Source: Welwitschia mirabilis (taxonomy: Eukaryota > Gnetophyta > Gnetopsida > Welwitschiales). Taken from it: a stretch of 64,000 bases of DNA. Position numbers and translations under genes: made by a program. Location of the stretch: NCBI GenBank assembly GCA_051453625.1, contig JBOZIK010000001.1, positions 176,883,351 through 176,947,350 of the forward strand, read 5' to 3'. Numbering within the stretch: the stretch's first letter is position 1; each line of letters opens with the position of its first letter. Under the pieces are notes generated by a model that was given only the letters and a program-made list of their open reading frames with translations, ran no database searches and was not told the DNA's origin. Positions 35,236 to 48,567 of this stretch are shown one piece after another.

Positions 35236-38200
35236 TCACTCCCTTCCTTCTCTTTTTTCCCTTTCTTTTTTTAGGTGTTGTGAATGTGGGGAGGTTGAGG
35301 AAGGCCTTTAAACCTAGATATTTGCATAATTTTGTGTAATGACATTTTTAGTCATCTAAAACTCCATCATCGTAGATACTTTTATAGCATAATCCAATAT
35401 CCAAACTCAACAATTTGCTTTATTCAAGATGAAAACATAATAACACAAATTTACAATATCTAAAACTAAATGAAAGAAAAACACAAAGAAATACATTAAC
35501 TTGTAAAGCTTTTATGTGATGAAAAATTTCATAGTAGATAGAAACATCCATGAAAAATGAAAACTAGAGCTTATGATTGCAAGAAAATTTAATGGATACA
35601 ATACAGCTATACAACGAGGATAGTCTTCAAAGGATATAATCACTAAATTTATGATAAAAAAGTTATCTTATTGTGTTTAATGATATGTTCAATCATAAGT
35701 CTTAAGATAGCAGACCTAGATAGCTAATTTCATACATGAGTCCCAATTTTAAAATAAGGATATCAAAAACAATGGCTAGATCCTTAGTATCAGATTTATG
35801 AGGATCAAAGTGTATTTCAAAATACAACTGGGTTAAGAAATGGATCAACATATCCAAAAGTAACTACAAAGAAACAACATTATACAGGCCAAGTCAACTT
35901 GCTGGTCATGTATTTCTCATTTCCTCTAATTTGTAGCTAACTGCCAAGAAACTCTAGAGAAAAATGATTATTAAGACTCCATCTTTTAATGTGTTAATCT
36001 ATATAAAAGTCAGTTTTTCTCTCATAATTAGACCATTACTAATTTACAAGATATAAAGCTAGTGAAGTGGATTTTCAAACACTTAAAGCTAAATCTTCAT
36101 ATTAGTATTTGCTCTAAGAGCATAGCTATGACAGTGTGTGGTGAGCTTCGTGTAAGTATGACCTAGAGTTAGGATGTCCCATCCTCTACTAGTAGCCATA
36201 TGCTTATTTTGACTAGAAATATTGCTATCTAAATTTCATGATTATGAAAGAGGATAGGTACATCAAAGGGAGGAGCCACAGTTGTGACAAGCACCAAGAA
36301 ATACAACTTGGTTGTAACATGTTCTTTAAATTTATCTTGAATCAGCAAAATGATAGGTTTCTTTATAATAATCATAGTGTTATAGAAGATATAAATTCAT
36401 TTTTCATAAAAATATGAAGAAGAATGATATAGAATATGTGTTATTATCTAGGATTTAAACAAGTCATTTGCATTCATCCAATATGAGACCAAGAAGTAGG
36501 CAATAGATGCTTAATAAATACCAACTTTCTGCATGAAAGTTAAAATTGCAAGATCAGAATAATCAAGCCCGAAAAAGAATGCTTCACTATAAATCTACCA
36601 TAATCATCTTTAAATTAGATATATTGATATAGATGTGGTTAATCCTAAGCTGCAATTATTTGATAAGATTTTGATTCAAACTATATAAGATGACAATTGA
36701 AGCATCTAAGGTAGCATTCCTAAGGACATTGCACTTCTGAATACGTATATGTAAATAAATTATTTTAAAGGTTAGTTTCATAATTGATCGTATTATTGAA
36801 AGTCAAGACTATGATTTAAATATTATGGAAAGTCCTGAATATCAACTTCAATAATATCTTTACGTATACATATCAGTTTCTCCACATGCATATTATTGGG
36901 AAGAAACTATCCATAATTAGATATTTCATTAATGCTTTGACACTTTTAAGTTGAGTGAAAAATTATAGAGGCTAGGAGGCTAGAAAGATATACCTCCTTT
37001 TAGATCATGAATCCCCACCATTAGCAACTTAAAATAAACAATTACTAACAAAATTTTCAATAAAGCATTAGGATATGAATAAATACGTTCCATGTTCATT
37101 GCTTACGTTTGAGATGAATTCACTATAATGAATTATGTCCTAACATAACATCATCATGCTTTTTAACCCTTTCTTACTTTTAATCAACTCAAGGTTCAAA
37201 TTATGATACAATTTACAATTTAAGTCATGCCTATAGGATGTATCCAATTTGCATGGCAAAATTTTGAGGTCAAGTTTTTTTGTCAATGATTGTGCATGTG
37301 GTCTATGTCTTCCTAGTTCCATAAACTTGGCTAACAAGGTGAAAAATGAAAATTAGATAGTAACCACTATGTAAGGGTTAAAAGGGACATCCAGGAGTAA
37401 GATCTCTCATAGTAACATAGAAAACTTAAAGAAATAGTAAGGGGCAGATGCTGGTAAAATGAGAAACAATTTGCTTAGCAAATACCATTAGATTATCAGA
37501 TGGAAATAACATCAAACCATATCCCAATATGCAAGTTTATGATAAACCAAAAAAGCTTCTAGAACTTGATTTTAGATGTCATCATAAAAAGCTATGTAAA
37601 GGATTATTGCATAAAGAATTCAACATTTCAAATTAAAATGTTTTCCTTAAGAAAGTAATGTTACTCAAAAATACATAAAAGAATTATCAAGATAAATAAA
37701 GAAAGATGAAATGTATATTTCTGTGGAACATTCTGAGAAAAAATAATAAAGAGAAGAATATGTAAAACATTCATCTCATGCTTTTCATTAGATTTTAGAA
37801 GAAAGGCACATGAAAAAGAAATTTGACACCCATTTTTTAGCCTAAACATCTGAAACTAATTTGAAATATTTAGCACAAAAAATCTCTATGAAAGGTCAAA
37901 AGAAATAGTTGGGAACTTTTGTTAACTCTATAACCCCACAAGCCAACACCTGAAAAGGAGTCTATGGATAAAGGAATTATAAGAAAAGGGAGGAATGCAA
38001 AATAATGAACTGCCCTTTGACTTGGACTGTGTGCTGAAGATAAAATTTGTACTTTATCATTTAATGTTTACCATATCCTTATTGATGATTTTGGTAATCA
38101 TTTTGATTACAAAGAATTTCAAGAAAGATGTTTATATGTGCTATTAGAAGCTACATTTATGTCATCTGAAAATATCACGGTAAGGCTTAGTATGCTTAAC

Positions 38201-39510
38201 CCTTCCTCCATCATTATTATAAGGTCCTCTTTTTTGTTCATTATTTCATACAACATTTGCAGAATTTTAATGTAGGTATTATGATGTCATCTTATATTCT
38301 TACCTTCTCTTTAAAAAGGTGGAATGTCATTTTCTTAATGATTTGGCTCAAACAAACATTAAATGTGAAGCACACAATGTCATATAAAAGAATAGTAGAT
38401 AGGTTGATTCACACAAAATAAGAGGTAACATCATCTCAAAATTCTAAAAACAAGATAATAGCACATGAACAATAAGTAGAAGAAACCATCACCAGACTCA
38501 TTATTTTATTAATTTATGCACTATATCATTCAAACTTATAGTTTTTTCTTGAATATCATGCAGCTAAAAGCTTTAAAGTGAACATATTACAAACGGCCCT
38601 TGCCATTTTGTAGGTGATAACCCACTCCCTCCCATATTAATAAAGACATTCCATATTAATTTGATTATTTCAATAAATTTAAATCAAACCTTGTAAAGCT
38701 AACTTCAAAATCTTATACATCCTAATTATAAAATAACATATTTCATGCATCATGTTGAATTTAAAAGTTATCAAGAAAAATATTTTTACAAAAATATGAA
38801 ACATATAGTAATAAGAAACGAATAGCCAATGTCTAAAATCCTCTATAGTGAAATAGGCCTTGATAGGAAAAATGTGCAGACAAGGACTACTAGCTCTTAT
38901 TAAATGTAGCAAAAAAACTTCTATTTTGAGTAGTTGTTTCTCATCCAAAGAGTTAACATATTGGTATCTTTCTTAGAAACTTTGAATAGACAGTAGTATG
39001 TAATAGAAATAAAACAAAGTCTTAATTTAAATGAATCCATCCAATGTTTAAAAAGGGTAAAGAAAGCCTTCTTTCAAAATAATTTATTACACATTCAAAA
39101 TGCAATAAGAGAAATGGATGAAAAAGGCGCTTCCTATCCTGAAGTCCAAATAGAGGATAAAATGAAATTGGGGAAAAAAATTGAAAATGCTAATACATAA
39201 AGTTCTAATTTGTAGTTGGCCTTTCTGCAGATGAGGATTACACATATTGTTGAGATTCTAGACAAGATCAGTTTGAAGAAGAAGAGCTCAAGACTAGTTC
39301 GAAGAAGAAGAGCTCTACTGCTTAAAAAAATGACCTGCACAGCCAAGGTTAAAATTCCAAAATTTGCATCTAAGCTAAAAAATCCATTGAAAACTAACAT
39401 GGTAAAGTTTGCAAGTGCTGCCATGAAGATAGTTACAAAACCCATTTCTACATAGCTAAAAGCTATGATGAAATCCGATAAGATGTTTACTCTCAAAAAG
39501 CATGAGGACA
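35236..39510. other. No gene seen
   Basis: AT-rich. Several frames of 62-125 codons (37140, 37661, 38679, 39134, 39216) lack motifs, and two overlap on opposite strands. Around 39268-39325 a word GAAGAAGAAGAGCTC is repeated twice. Confidence 0.4.
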
Positions 39511-39583
39511 TTAGGGCAAAAGCAAGTGCAAGGTCATTAGGATAAAAGTGAGTGCAAGGAAATTAGGGCAAAAGCATGAAGGT
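39511..39583. repeat. 26-bp tandem repeat, nearly 3 copies
   Basis: TTAGGGCAAAAGCAAGTGCA at 39511, TTAGGATAAAAGTGAGTGCA at 39537 and TTAGGGCAAAAGCATGAAGG at 39563. Confidence 0.85.
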
Positions 39584-39639
39584 GAAAATCAAAGATGATT
39601 TACTTATGTTGTCCTTTAAGGCTTTCCTCACATGTAAAT

Positions 39640-40527
39640 TTAGCTTCTTTTTTAAGGTGTTTACTTAAATAAATACCTTAAAAAGCAATTTGGAANNNNN
39701 NNNNNNNNNNNNNNNNNNNNNNNNNNNNNNNNNNNNNNNNNNNNNNNNNNNNNNNNNNNNNNNNNNNNNNNNNNNNNNNNNNNNNNNNNNNNNNNNNNNN
39801 NNNNNNNNNNNNNNNNNNNNNNNNNNNNNNNNNNNNNNNNNNNNNNNNNNNNNNNNNNNNNNNNNNNNNNNNNNNNNNNNNNNNNNNNNNNNNNNNNNNN
39901 NNNNNNNNNNNNNNNNNNNNNNNNNNNNNNNNNNNNNNNNNNNNNNNNNNNNNNNNNNNNNNNNNNNNNNNNNNNNNNNNNNNNNNNNNNNNNNNNNNNN
40001 NNNNNNNNNNNNNNNNNNNNNNNNNNNNNNNNNNNNNNNNNNNNNNNNNNNNNNNNNNNNNNNNNNNNNNNNNNNNNNNNNNNNNNNNNNNNNNNNNNNN
40101 NNNNNNNNNNNNNNNNNNNNNNNNNNNNNNNNNNNNNNNNNNNNNNNNNNNNNNNNNNNNNNNNNNNNNNNNNNNNNNNNNNNNNNNNNNNNNNNNNNNN
40201 NNNNNNNNNNNNNNNNNNNNNNNNNNNNNNNNNNNNNNNNNNNNNNNNNNNNNNNNNNNNNNNNNNNNNNNNNNNNNNNNNNNNNNNNNNNNNNNNNNNN
40301 NNNNNNNNNNNNNNNNNNNNNNNNNNNNNNNNNNNNNNNNNNNNNNNNNNNNNNNNNNNNNNNNNNNNNNATTTGGAAAGTCTTTTAAGGCATTTAACAA
40401 AACAAATGCCTTAAAAAGTTTTCCTTGGATTCATCTAAGGTGTTTATAAAAATAAACACCTTAAAAAGCTCAATATTTAAGGATTTTATCTTAATAAACA
40501 CCTTAAAATCTTATATTTCGAGTAGTA
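39640..40527. mobile_element. Right end of a CACTA-like element with palindrome array and gap
   Basis: It ends ATTTCGAGTAGTA (40515-40527), the same terminus as at 23529 with one base different. Inside it are palindromes AAGGTGTTTACTTAAATAAA then TACCTT, AAGGCATTTAACAAAACAAA then TGCCTT, and AAGGTGTTTATAAAAATAAA then CACCTT. The last 30 bases match the first element (AATAAACACCTTAAAA). A 675-N gap (39696-40370) sits within the array. The left end is not identified; the array at 31265 is a candidate partner. Confidence 0.6.
39696..40370. other. Assembly gap (675 N)
   Basis: Unknown bases inside a palindrome array. Confidence 1.
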
Positions 40528-40929
40528 ATTGAAATTAGAAATGTATAGCTTTTATCCACCTTTTATGGAACTGATGGAAAAGACCTCATAATATATTTAT
40601 TTGAGTTTGAAAATATGATAGGTTAATAACCCCTATGACCATTAATATAACAAAGATAATTGCTTTTAGAACCACCTTTATAGATAAAATAAACTTCTAG
40701 CTATAAACCATACAAAGTACTATTTAGATTCGGGATGATTTTAAAAATTCTTTTATTAGGATATTTCTTTTAGATGGTAAACTACATAGTCTTATGAAAT
40801 AGCTCATTAATTTTCAACAAAAAGAGGAGAAATGTTATGGAAAAATTTATGAGCCATTTTGTAGGTTATGTTAATGTAAACCACATTATGATTTTCCTTC
40901 TTACTAACTTCTCCAAATTTCCATCGAAG

Positions 40930-41735
40930 GAGTAGGAGGATATTCTAAGTAAAACACTAGAAGAAGCATTTAGAACTTTAAAAGAATTAGTTAATTAAAG
41001 TAAGAGATGGCTCACAAGACCAAAACAAGCCATAATAGCTCAAGAACAAGTAATAATTATTAAGAGAATGGAAGAGATGATGCAAGCCTTAACAAATATC
41101 ATGACAAAATTATAATCATCTCAACCATATTTAGAACCACAATTGACAATTATAGCTATTCAACCAAAATTGCAACTACATGGTAGTATATTATAACTAT
41201 AATTTAAACCTAAGGCAAGTGTATCATGCATAGAAAACATAGAGACATGCTTACTCTGTGAGCATTTAGGGAATCAGGCTTAAGCTTATAAAGCTTGAAA
41301 ATACATATTAGACTTTGTATAAGAGATGGTTAATACCTTTTAAGGTAACATTTCTTCCTCTTTTAATATAATACATTCATTAAATAATCCTTTAAACTAT
41401 CCCAGAAACCATGCTAAGGAAATCAAAATTTTCAACCACAACCACCCATAGCATTTAGGAATGTTAAACAATACTCTGAACCTTATTAAGGAAAAAATTG
41501 AAATTATGGTTTTAAGTAATTTTACCAATAATATACTATCACCTAAGGTGTTAAACAACAAATCAATCTAACGAACAACAATTATGAGAAAAATGGAATC
41601 TATGATCATAAATCTAATACAAAAGTAACAGCTAGGGTTACCATCACAAGATGAGCCAAATTCTACAAATAAAATCTGTGAGCAAGTAAGGGCAGTCATC
41701 ACCAAAAGAAAGAAGAAATTAGAAGATACAATGTA
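40930..41735 (+). pseudogene. Gypsy/Athila gag, C-terminal half
   Basis: The plus strand reads LSKTLEEAFRTLKELV, then KRMEEMMQALTNIMTKL, the helix pattern after the capsid in Athila gag (T.EEA..L.EE.A and M.ALQ.Q.A.L). A CxxC knuckle trace CLLCEHLGNQA lies at about 41251. Next come NPLNYPRNHA (usually N.YNP.WRNHP), QLGLPSQDEPN (usually IGQL...GTLPS.TE.NP) and EQVRAVITKRKKKLED (usually EQVKAITLRSGK.L). The order and spacing are those of Athila elements. Stops and shifts are frequent. The N-terminal capsid part is not found; the CACTA-like insertion ends only 400 bases upstream. Confidence 0.8.
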
Positions 41736-42164
41736 TACATCACATCAAAAAAGAAAAATAATCCATATAAGGAAAAATAAATATAAGCAAATAATAGGAA
41801 AGGAAAACCTAAATAAATTTAACTAATATAATCAAGACCATCTCCTTTCTTTATAGCTAAGCCCGATGAGAAACCAATTGATAAATTCCCTTTTCCAAAT
41901 GATAAAAATAGGATCTGATAAAAGGTAAAAAGTTAAATCAATTATTTGAGTAATTGAAATTGGAAATACCCTTAGTGAAGGACACACCTCATCCTTGACT
42001 TAAGTAGTAAAGGACACACCTCTCTATTCTAAGTATCTTTGAGAATTGTGTTTAAAAAAAAAGAGAAATTTTATACTATAATAAATTCATTTAGTAAAAA
42101 ACATCACTTAAATAATAAAAAAATATCTTATCAAACATAAATTCCATAGGTCATGAATAATTCC

Positions 42165-42440
42165 TATAGTTATTAATAATAAAAAGGTATCTCATGCATT
42201 ATTAGACCTACGAAAAAATATTAACATCCTACCATCTTACCTAGGCAAAAATTTAAATCTGATAGGATGCTTTAAAATCAAAATTATCTAATTTTTAGTG
42301 GATGAATACATCACTATCTCAAATGGAATTATTGACTATGTCTTAGTATAACTTGACCAAGGAATATACCTGGTCAATTTCATCATTCTAGACATTACAA
42401 AGGAATGTTTTCTAAACATAGGAGGAAGGATTTGGTTAGT
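42165..42440 (+). pseudogene. Gypsy/Athila aspartic protease region
   Basis: KKVSHALLDLRKNINILPSY followed by LGKNLNL matches the Athila-type protease block, where the active site is D(L/S)GAS.N.LP. Here Asp-Leu is kept, but Gly-Ala is replaced by Arg-Lys, so it would be inactive. GIIDYVLV and VNFIILDI follow in place of the later strands (G..EDV.V.V...FPVDF.VLD). The protease would cut the gag-pol polyprotein. After LDI about 270 bases, where most of reverse transcriptase should begin, are unreadable or deleted. Confidence 0.75.
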
Positions 42441-43140
42441 CGTGGTAGACATAATAATGCATAACTAATAGGAACAGTACAATTAATCTTTACCAATGTA
42501 AAGACTAATATGAATATCTTCAACATTTTAAAACAACAAGAAGAAGGGCAAGTTAGAAAAAGTCTAGGTTCATTAACTTACTACTAAAGATTTGTTCTTG
42601 GAAGATCCTTTTTAATGACTAATGGAAAATGAGGAAAAAAATTGTCTTGAGTGAGATTATCAATTAACTAATGCTACAAAATTTAAAGAAACCCTACATT
42701 TTGGTTAATTAAGAATTTCTCCAAGATTTAGAATCCCTTAGATGTCTTGCTAAAAAAAGATAAGTCCTTTGTTTGGAGTGAACCATGTGTGAATGCCTTG
42801 GAAAAAAGCGGTAGAGGGGGCGGGGGTGTAGAAGCTACCACTACACTTATCCTTAGTGTGAAAAATTAGTGATGCCCATTTAACTTGATGTGAAATGTAA
42901 GTAATATTATCATTGATGTAGTCCTAAGACAATACATTGATAATAAATTACATATTAACTAGTATAATTCAAAAGCCCTTAATGCAACCTAATGCATTTA
43001 CACAACTGGCCAAAAAGAATTGTTAGCCATTGCTACTGAACTAGGTAAGTTCGAACATTACATTATTGGATTTAAAACATTAATATATACTAAGCATTTA
43101 GCTATCAAGTTCTTAACAATAAAACAGATTAATAATGTAT
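42441..43140 (+). pseudogene. Gypsy reverse-transcriptase remnant and RNase H
   Basis: The segment between protease and RNase H is far too short for reverse transcriptase (about 250 codons are normal). I recognise only its end, KKDKSFVWSEPCVNALEKS at about 42755 (usually LLKKDV.F.W.E.C..AF..LK). RNase H follows: PFNLM, then NVSN where a catalytic Asp should be, then VVLRQYIDNKLHIN, YNSKALNAT, KELLAIATELGKFEHYIIGF and KTLIYTKHLAIKFL. These are the usual .KELLA...A..KFR.YL.G.K...YTDH.A..YL, with the Asp of YTDH changed to Lys. Non-functional. Confidence 0.75.
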
Positions 43141-43489
43141 GAATTATTCATTAGTTTTTTACTCATATAAGTGCTTAACCTAGACAATAGGAATAATTGA
43201 GAAATTGAAGATGTAGTGGCACATCATATTTTCCATCTAGAACTACTCCTATTAAATCAAATGGATAACACCATTGATAATGAATTTCCAGATGAAAAAC
43301 TATTAAATGTAAATTGATATACCTAATTAATATTTCTACCCTTTAAGTTTCATGCACTTGGTCTAATGAGGAAAAGAAATTATTCATGAAGAAAATTAAA
43401 AACTATATTTAATAAACTCATTTCTATATCAAATAGGAAAGGATGAAATAGCCTCATAATGTATGCTAAAATGGTAATAATAAAGGATC

Positions 43490-44515
43490 CTACAAATGTA
43501 TCATGATAGTAGTTATGCAAGTTATTTTAATAAGGATAAGACAGTTTACAAAGGCTTATAGAGTAGATTCTACTGTCCTACTTTGTTCTAAGACTCTCAA
43601 GACTATATATGTAAATGTTATCATTGTCACTAAATTGGAGGTTTAACAAAAAGAAATAAAATGCTAATGAATCCTATTTTAGAATGTAAACCTTTTGATG
43701 TATGAAGGATTGATTTTACTGAAACATTCCCAGAATCAAATGAATATTAATACATAATTATTTATGTTAATTATATGACCAAATGAGAAGAGGTCAAAGT
43801 AACAAAACCAAATGATGTAAAAGCAATAGTTTATTTTCTTAAGTAACATTTCTTACAATGATTTGAGCACTCAAAGGAACTGATTATTATCAAGAAATAT
43901 ATTTCATTAATTAAATCATTAAGAAGCTAATGAAATCAATAGGAATTATCCAAAAGGATACCTTCCACATATCATCCTCAAATGAATAGGTAGGTAGAAA
44001 CTATCAACTAAGAAATCAAAAATTTTTTGATTAAAATTGTAAACTCTAATAAATATTAGTGTAAGAAATTAACCAATGCATTAAGAGATTATAAGACTAC
44101 ATGAAGAAATTTCTTAGGATATGCTTCATACTAATTAGTTTATGGGGAAATAGTTCCTACTACTTATTGAGATCCAATATAAATCTTAGAAGCTACTTTA
44201 AAAGTTAAATATTAATAATAATTAAAACATTATGCAAGGTTACTTAACTAGAAAATTAATGAATCTGAAAAAATAGATGAAATATAATCATGATAAAAGA
44301 TTAAAAGAAAAACATTTAACTCAGAAGATGAGGTCCTACTATATAATATGATATTAAACAAGTGCCCTAAAAATTAGTTATCAATTGGGACGAATCCTTT
44401 GAAGTAGTAAAAGTCAATGGAAATGGTAGTATACAAATCAAATATCTTTACAAGGAGAGTCAGTTTATAGTAAAGTTATATCATGAGAAGGAGCTGAATC
44501 CTATGTCTTATACTT
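43490..44515 (+). pseudogene. Gypsy integrase
   Basis: All three integrase regions are visible through stops. The zinc-binding part gives SRFYCPTLF, YICKCYHCH and KRNKMLMNPILECKPFDV (about 43560-43700). The catalytic core gives RIDFTETFPESNEY and NYMTK followed by EEVKVTKPNDVKAIVYFLK, matching W.IDF.GPFP.S.....YI.VAVDY.SKW.EA.A...ND...V..FL; later ISTYHPQMN matches ATPYHPQT.GQ. The C-terminal part gives WDESFEVVKVNGNGSIQIKY and KLYHEKELNPM, close to GP..V.......G...I and NGQRLKP. Its role is integration of element cDNA. It is the best-preserved part of the Gypsy element, but it has many stops. Confidence 0.85.
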
Positions 44516-47500
44516 AAAGAACCATCTAAAACAGAGAGTACAACATTAACTAATGATTCCATTTTTCTTATAGTCTTTATTACCATCTAACAAACTAATC
44601 CCACTACCTTAACATCCATCCAATTATCAAATTTTCACCTTAGATTTATGAAAGTTATCTTGTTACCTCTTATTAACATTGAAATGTATAATAGGCATTA
44701 GGATTACTCTAGAATCATGAAAATGTATTGATTTGTGAAGGAATGTACTATTCTTTTAGATTAAACTCTTTTGCTAAATGCATCCCATCCTTGAGTATAT
44801 CTTCAATAATCAATTGTCCATCATAATTCACCTCAATATTCATAGACTAATGTTTCTTAGGAAGATTTATTCATGAAAAAAAGAGAAAAAAAGAAAATAA
44901 AAAAATGATAAAAATACAAGCAGAATAATAAATTTGCACATATTTTACTACAAGTACACTAAGGTAAATATTCCTAAGAAAAACCTTTGATAGTGTAATA
45001 CTATAGCTAAGAGAACTCCACTTGGGGGTTAATTAGTCATAATTAAGATAAACCTTGTCAGTTCTTATCCCTCTGATAGTAGTTGCACTCTCCATGATGA
45101 CTTCATACTTAAAAGTAATAAATAAATTCATCCTATAACATAGTCTACCATTTCCTTCTACTCATCAGCCTTTTCATATTTTCTGCATCTCATACTATAG
45201 TGTTTGACATTAGATTCGTAGTTTACTATCATTAACCAAACTCTAGAAATTTTTGTTATATCTTGATAGCTATTAGTGTAGCAAAAGGGCACATGCATAA
45301 GGAAATAAATAGTTATTCTATTGTGCTTCTATAATGGTATGTTTATTTTTCATTTTTCCCACTGTCTTAGAATGTTTATGCCATATCAAGGTGGCTAGCA
45401 TTAGGTTAGTGACTTATTAGAATCATTTCATTCTAAAATAACGGTATATGTCTAGTGGTATCTTGTTGATTCTATGTATAATACTTATTTTAAGGGCAAG
45501 ACAAAGTTACTGGAAAGTTTAGTAGTTCCACAACACAACTTTATTTAACCTTTTAATTATTTTACCACTCCACTCTGTCATCCTTACTTTGAACTTTGTT
45601 AATATTCTTACCTAGTTGTTCTTCATGATACTTGTACTTAACCATTTATCCTAAAATTAATAAAGTTTTGAAAAGGTGGCTGTCAACCCAAATTTTGGAC
45701 TAATTAAGTTTTCACTAGTATTTAACATGAATACCTCCTCTTCTAAAACTAAAAAACTTAATCCTAGTACATATTTTATTTTGGGTTTGACTCTGGATAA
45801 CCCTCGGGGAAAGTACAACTCCTCCTCATGTGGTAATGTGACACCCTCTATTCTCTTAACCTAATTAAGCACTATTATTTTTTCCTTTTTTTTATTTTCT
45901 TATTTAATATTATTACCTGATAGATACCGCAAAATCTAGGATCAAATTTTACTTATTCCTTTATTAGTTTTCTATATTCTAAGAAAACAAACCATATCAA
46001 TATTACATTTTTACCTATAATTAATTTCTAAATTATTTTGGTTTACAAGTAATAGCAATGTTATCAATTTATCTCCTCCATTTTTTCCTAGTTTTCTATC
46101 ACATAGAAATATATCTTATAAATAGTTGAGGAGATATAAACATATTATAAATATATATGATTAAGCTTAAGGATTAGTCAATATAATAGGAGGTTGCAAC
46201 TCCATTAATGGCATTCCAACTCAATATTTTCCACCCTCTAGACATGCGTTGCTTCTACTTTAGGTTCTAAATTATGCACTCATAGTTGGGCTTAACTCCT
46301 AGGCTTCCACTTTACCTCAACATAGTTCTAATTCATGTGACATGCTGTATGTGGGGTGGATTCATGCTTGCAAATATCCATGCTTTCTTGAAACATCTCT
46401 GGATGATGCAAAATGATTCATTGATGTTAAAGGCTTGAGATATTACGTCAGAGTAAGTTCATACATAGCTAGGGTAGAAGATTGATGATAAAATCCACTT
46501 CGAGAAGGGTATTAAAAAAAAAATACAACGCAACACCCCTTAGTGATGAAATCTAAGTGTGAGGATGATCATTATTAGAATTATCTTGATTTAGTCATGT
46601 TTGATGAATACACCACACAAATGCATGCATATAATTCTAAGTAATGTGGATATTTAATGGATTATTTACTTAGTTGTAATAATTCTAATCATCATTGGGT
46701 TCATTTTATAAAAACAACTATAAAAAAGAAAACAAGCATGCCAAAATATCTCTATGTTTAATATTACAATAATGAAAATCTAAATAAAGGAGATATTCTT
46801 TTCTTTTCTATCTAAATAAAGGAAATATATTTTTCTTTTATTTTTTATTAATAATAATAAAAATATTTAAATCTATAAAATCACATCTTAATAATTTACT
46901 TAAAGAGACTAAATCATACATGAAGCTATGTCAATCCTAGAAACATTCTTCCACCCTCATATAATAATCTCCATGGATTGGTGCAATGAAGGTAAATAAA
47001 AGAAATTATAGCTCAAGCATAATTGTTAAAATATAGGTCTTTATCTAAGATTCATATGGCTATATATAAGGCAAGAAAATAAGCAATATCTAAAGACTAT
47101 TTATGTTCCTTAGACTACTAAGATGAAAACTCTTACAAGCATACACATTCAATGTGAAATAAAGAAAAAAAGTAAAAGAGGTATTTCTACAAATAAAATA
47201 TTATTTCTAGGTAATTTAACTTAAAGATACTAATAAAAACATATCTTAGATACTCAAATTTCCCATCAAATTTTATGTAATAATTTTTCTATAATTTAAG
47301 ACATCATAGTTAATAATTAATAATTAATTAATTATGAAGTAAACAAAAATTACAGTAGTTTTTCATAAACTAAACAACATAATAGAATCCTCAAAATATA
47401 ACTTAAAATATCTTGGAATTCTAAAAATATCATCTCTAAGGTCATCATCTAAGGTTAAATATTTAAATTTTCCAAAATTATAGTCCTACCATGCTACACT

Positions 47501-48490
47501 AAAATGATCATAACTTTCAAGATACTTTGGGTTTTGAAATGATTCAATATGTTTTGGAAATCTCATTTAATTTCCTAAAAGTTAGGATGATTAAGTTTGT
47601 AGATATCATAAAAAATAATTATAGAAACATAAATTAATGTCTTACTATTTTTTACATTTATCTCATAACATATTTTAATAAATAATTTTTTAAAAATTAA
47701 TTACACATTAAAAGAATTACTAGTTTTACATTTTCACATTCATAACACAATATTAGACTTAAAAAAAACATTTCACTAATTTATATCTTCTAATTGATAA
47801 GCTATAATGTTTTTAATCTATGCTTCTATCCTAAAAATTTAATTTTTCACCATAATAAAAATATGATAAAGTCTCTATAATTAATTATGTAATAGTTTAG
47901 ATTAGTAAAATAATGATATACTAGCTAGTTATCTGTAGAGTATTTTAACTAAATTATTAATTCAAATAATTGTAGAAAGAAGAACCAAATCAATTCAAAA
48001 AGAACCATTTACTATGAGCCTTAAGATTTCCATATAAGAGTATTAGCCTAAAAGAGATTTCTGAGGATCAAACTTTGCCTCTAATAATATGGACCTAATG
48101 CATAATGGATATAAATATAATATTAAAATAAACATTGATACCCAAATTTCCTTTTTTTAATAGTAGAATTCTAGTCTCTTGGCCATAATCATCCATTAGT
48201 AACCTTCATCACCAAGCACAAGAGACCCCTCATATCTCCTTAGCATCTTATTGATAGCCAATGGAACAGAATAATATTTTATAACATACTTGTATAAAAA
48301 TAATAAATGATTCCTAATGCAATATCACATCATTCTACTATAATCTTAAAAAGAATCGTATAGATAATAAGAGTAAAGAGTTTTTTTGGGAAGAGCAGTA
48401 AGTTCTTGATTATTAAAGATTAATGAAGATCCAAGCTTAAAAGTTTTTAAGCTTTAAACTACTAAGCTTTAAGCTCCACAATAAGAGAAT
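44516..48490. other. Spacer inside Gypsy element; no gene seen
   Basis: AT-rich sequence between integrase and the extra ORF, far longer than in normal Athila elements, so it probably includes insertions. The stretch near 45,540-45,860 (CAACCCAAATTTTGG, CCCTCGGGGAAAGTACAACT) and the one near 46,190-46,560 are less AT-rich and may be LTR-type sequence, without a matching partner here. The frame at 45676-45864 has no motif. Confidence 0.35.
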
Positions 48491-48493
48491 AAA

Positions 48494-48506
48494 TGTGTGT
48501 GTGTGT

Positions 48507-48537
<31 letters not shown>

Positions 48538-48567
48538 NNNNNNNNNNNNNAGAGAGAGAGAGAGAGA
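48494..48567. repeat. TG/AG compound microsatellite with 13-N gap
   Basis: (TG)n on the left, gap at 48538-48550, (AG)n on the right. Confidence 0.95.

Noticed and set aside
34837-35339. Leu-Ser and Arg-Glu repeat proteins
   Set aside because: Translation of a CT microsatellite with a gap; no gene structure.
39134-39511. Overlapping frames on both strands (125 and 79 codons)
   Set aside because: Mutually antisense with no domain; the plus frame is basic because of GAAGAAGAAGAGCTC repeats.
39678-40400. Frames of 232-240 codons on both strands across the fourth gap
   Set aside because: Made of unknown bases within a palindrome array.
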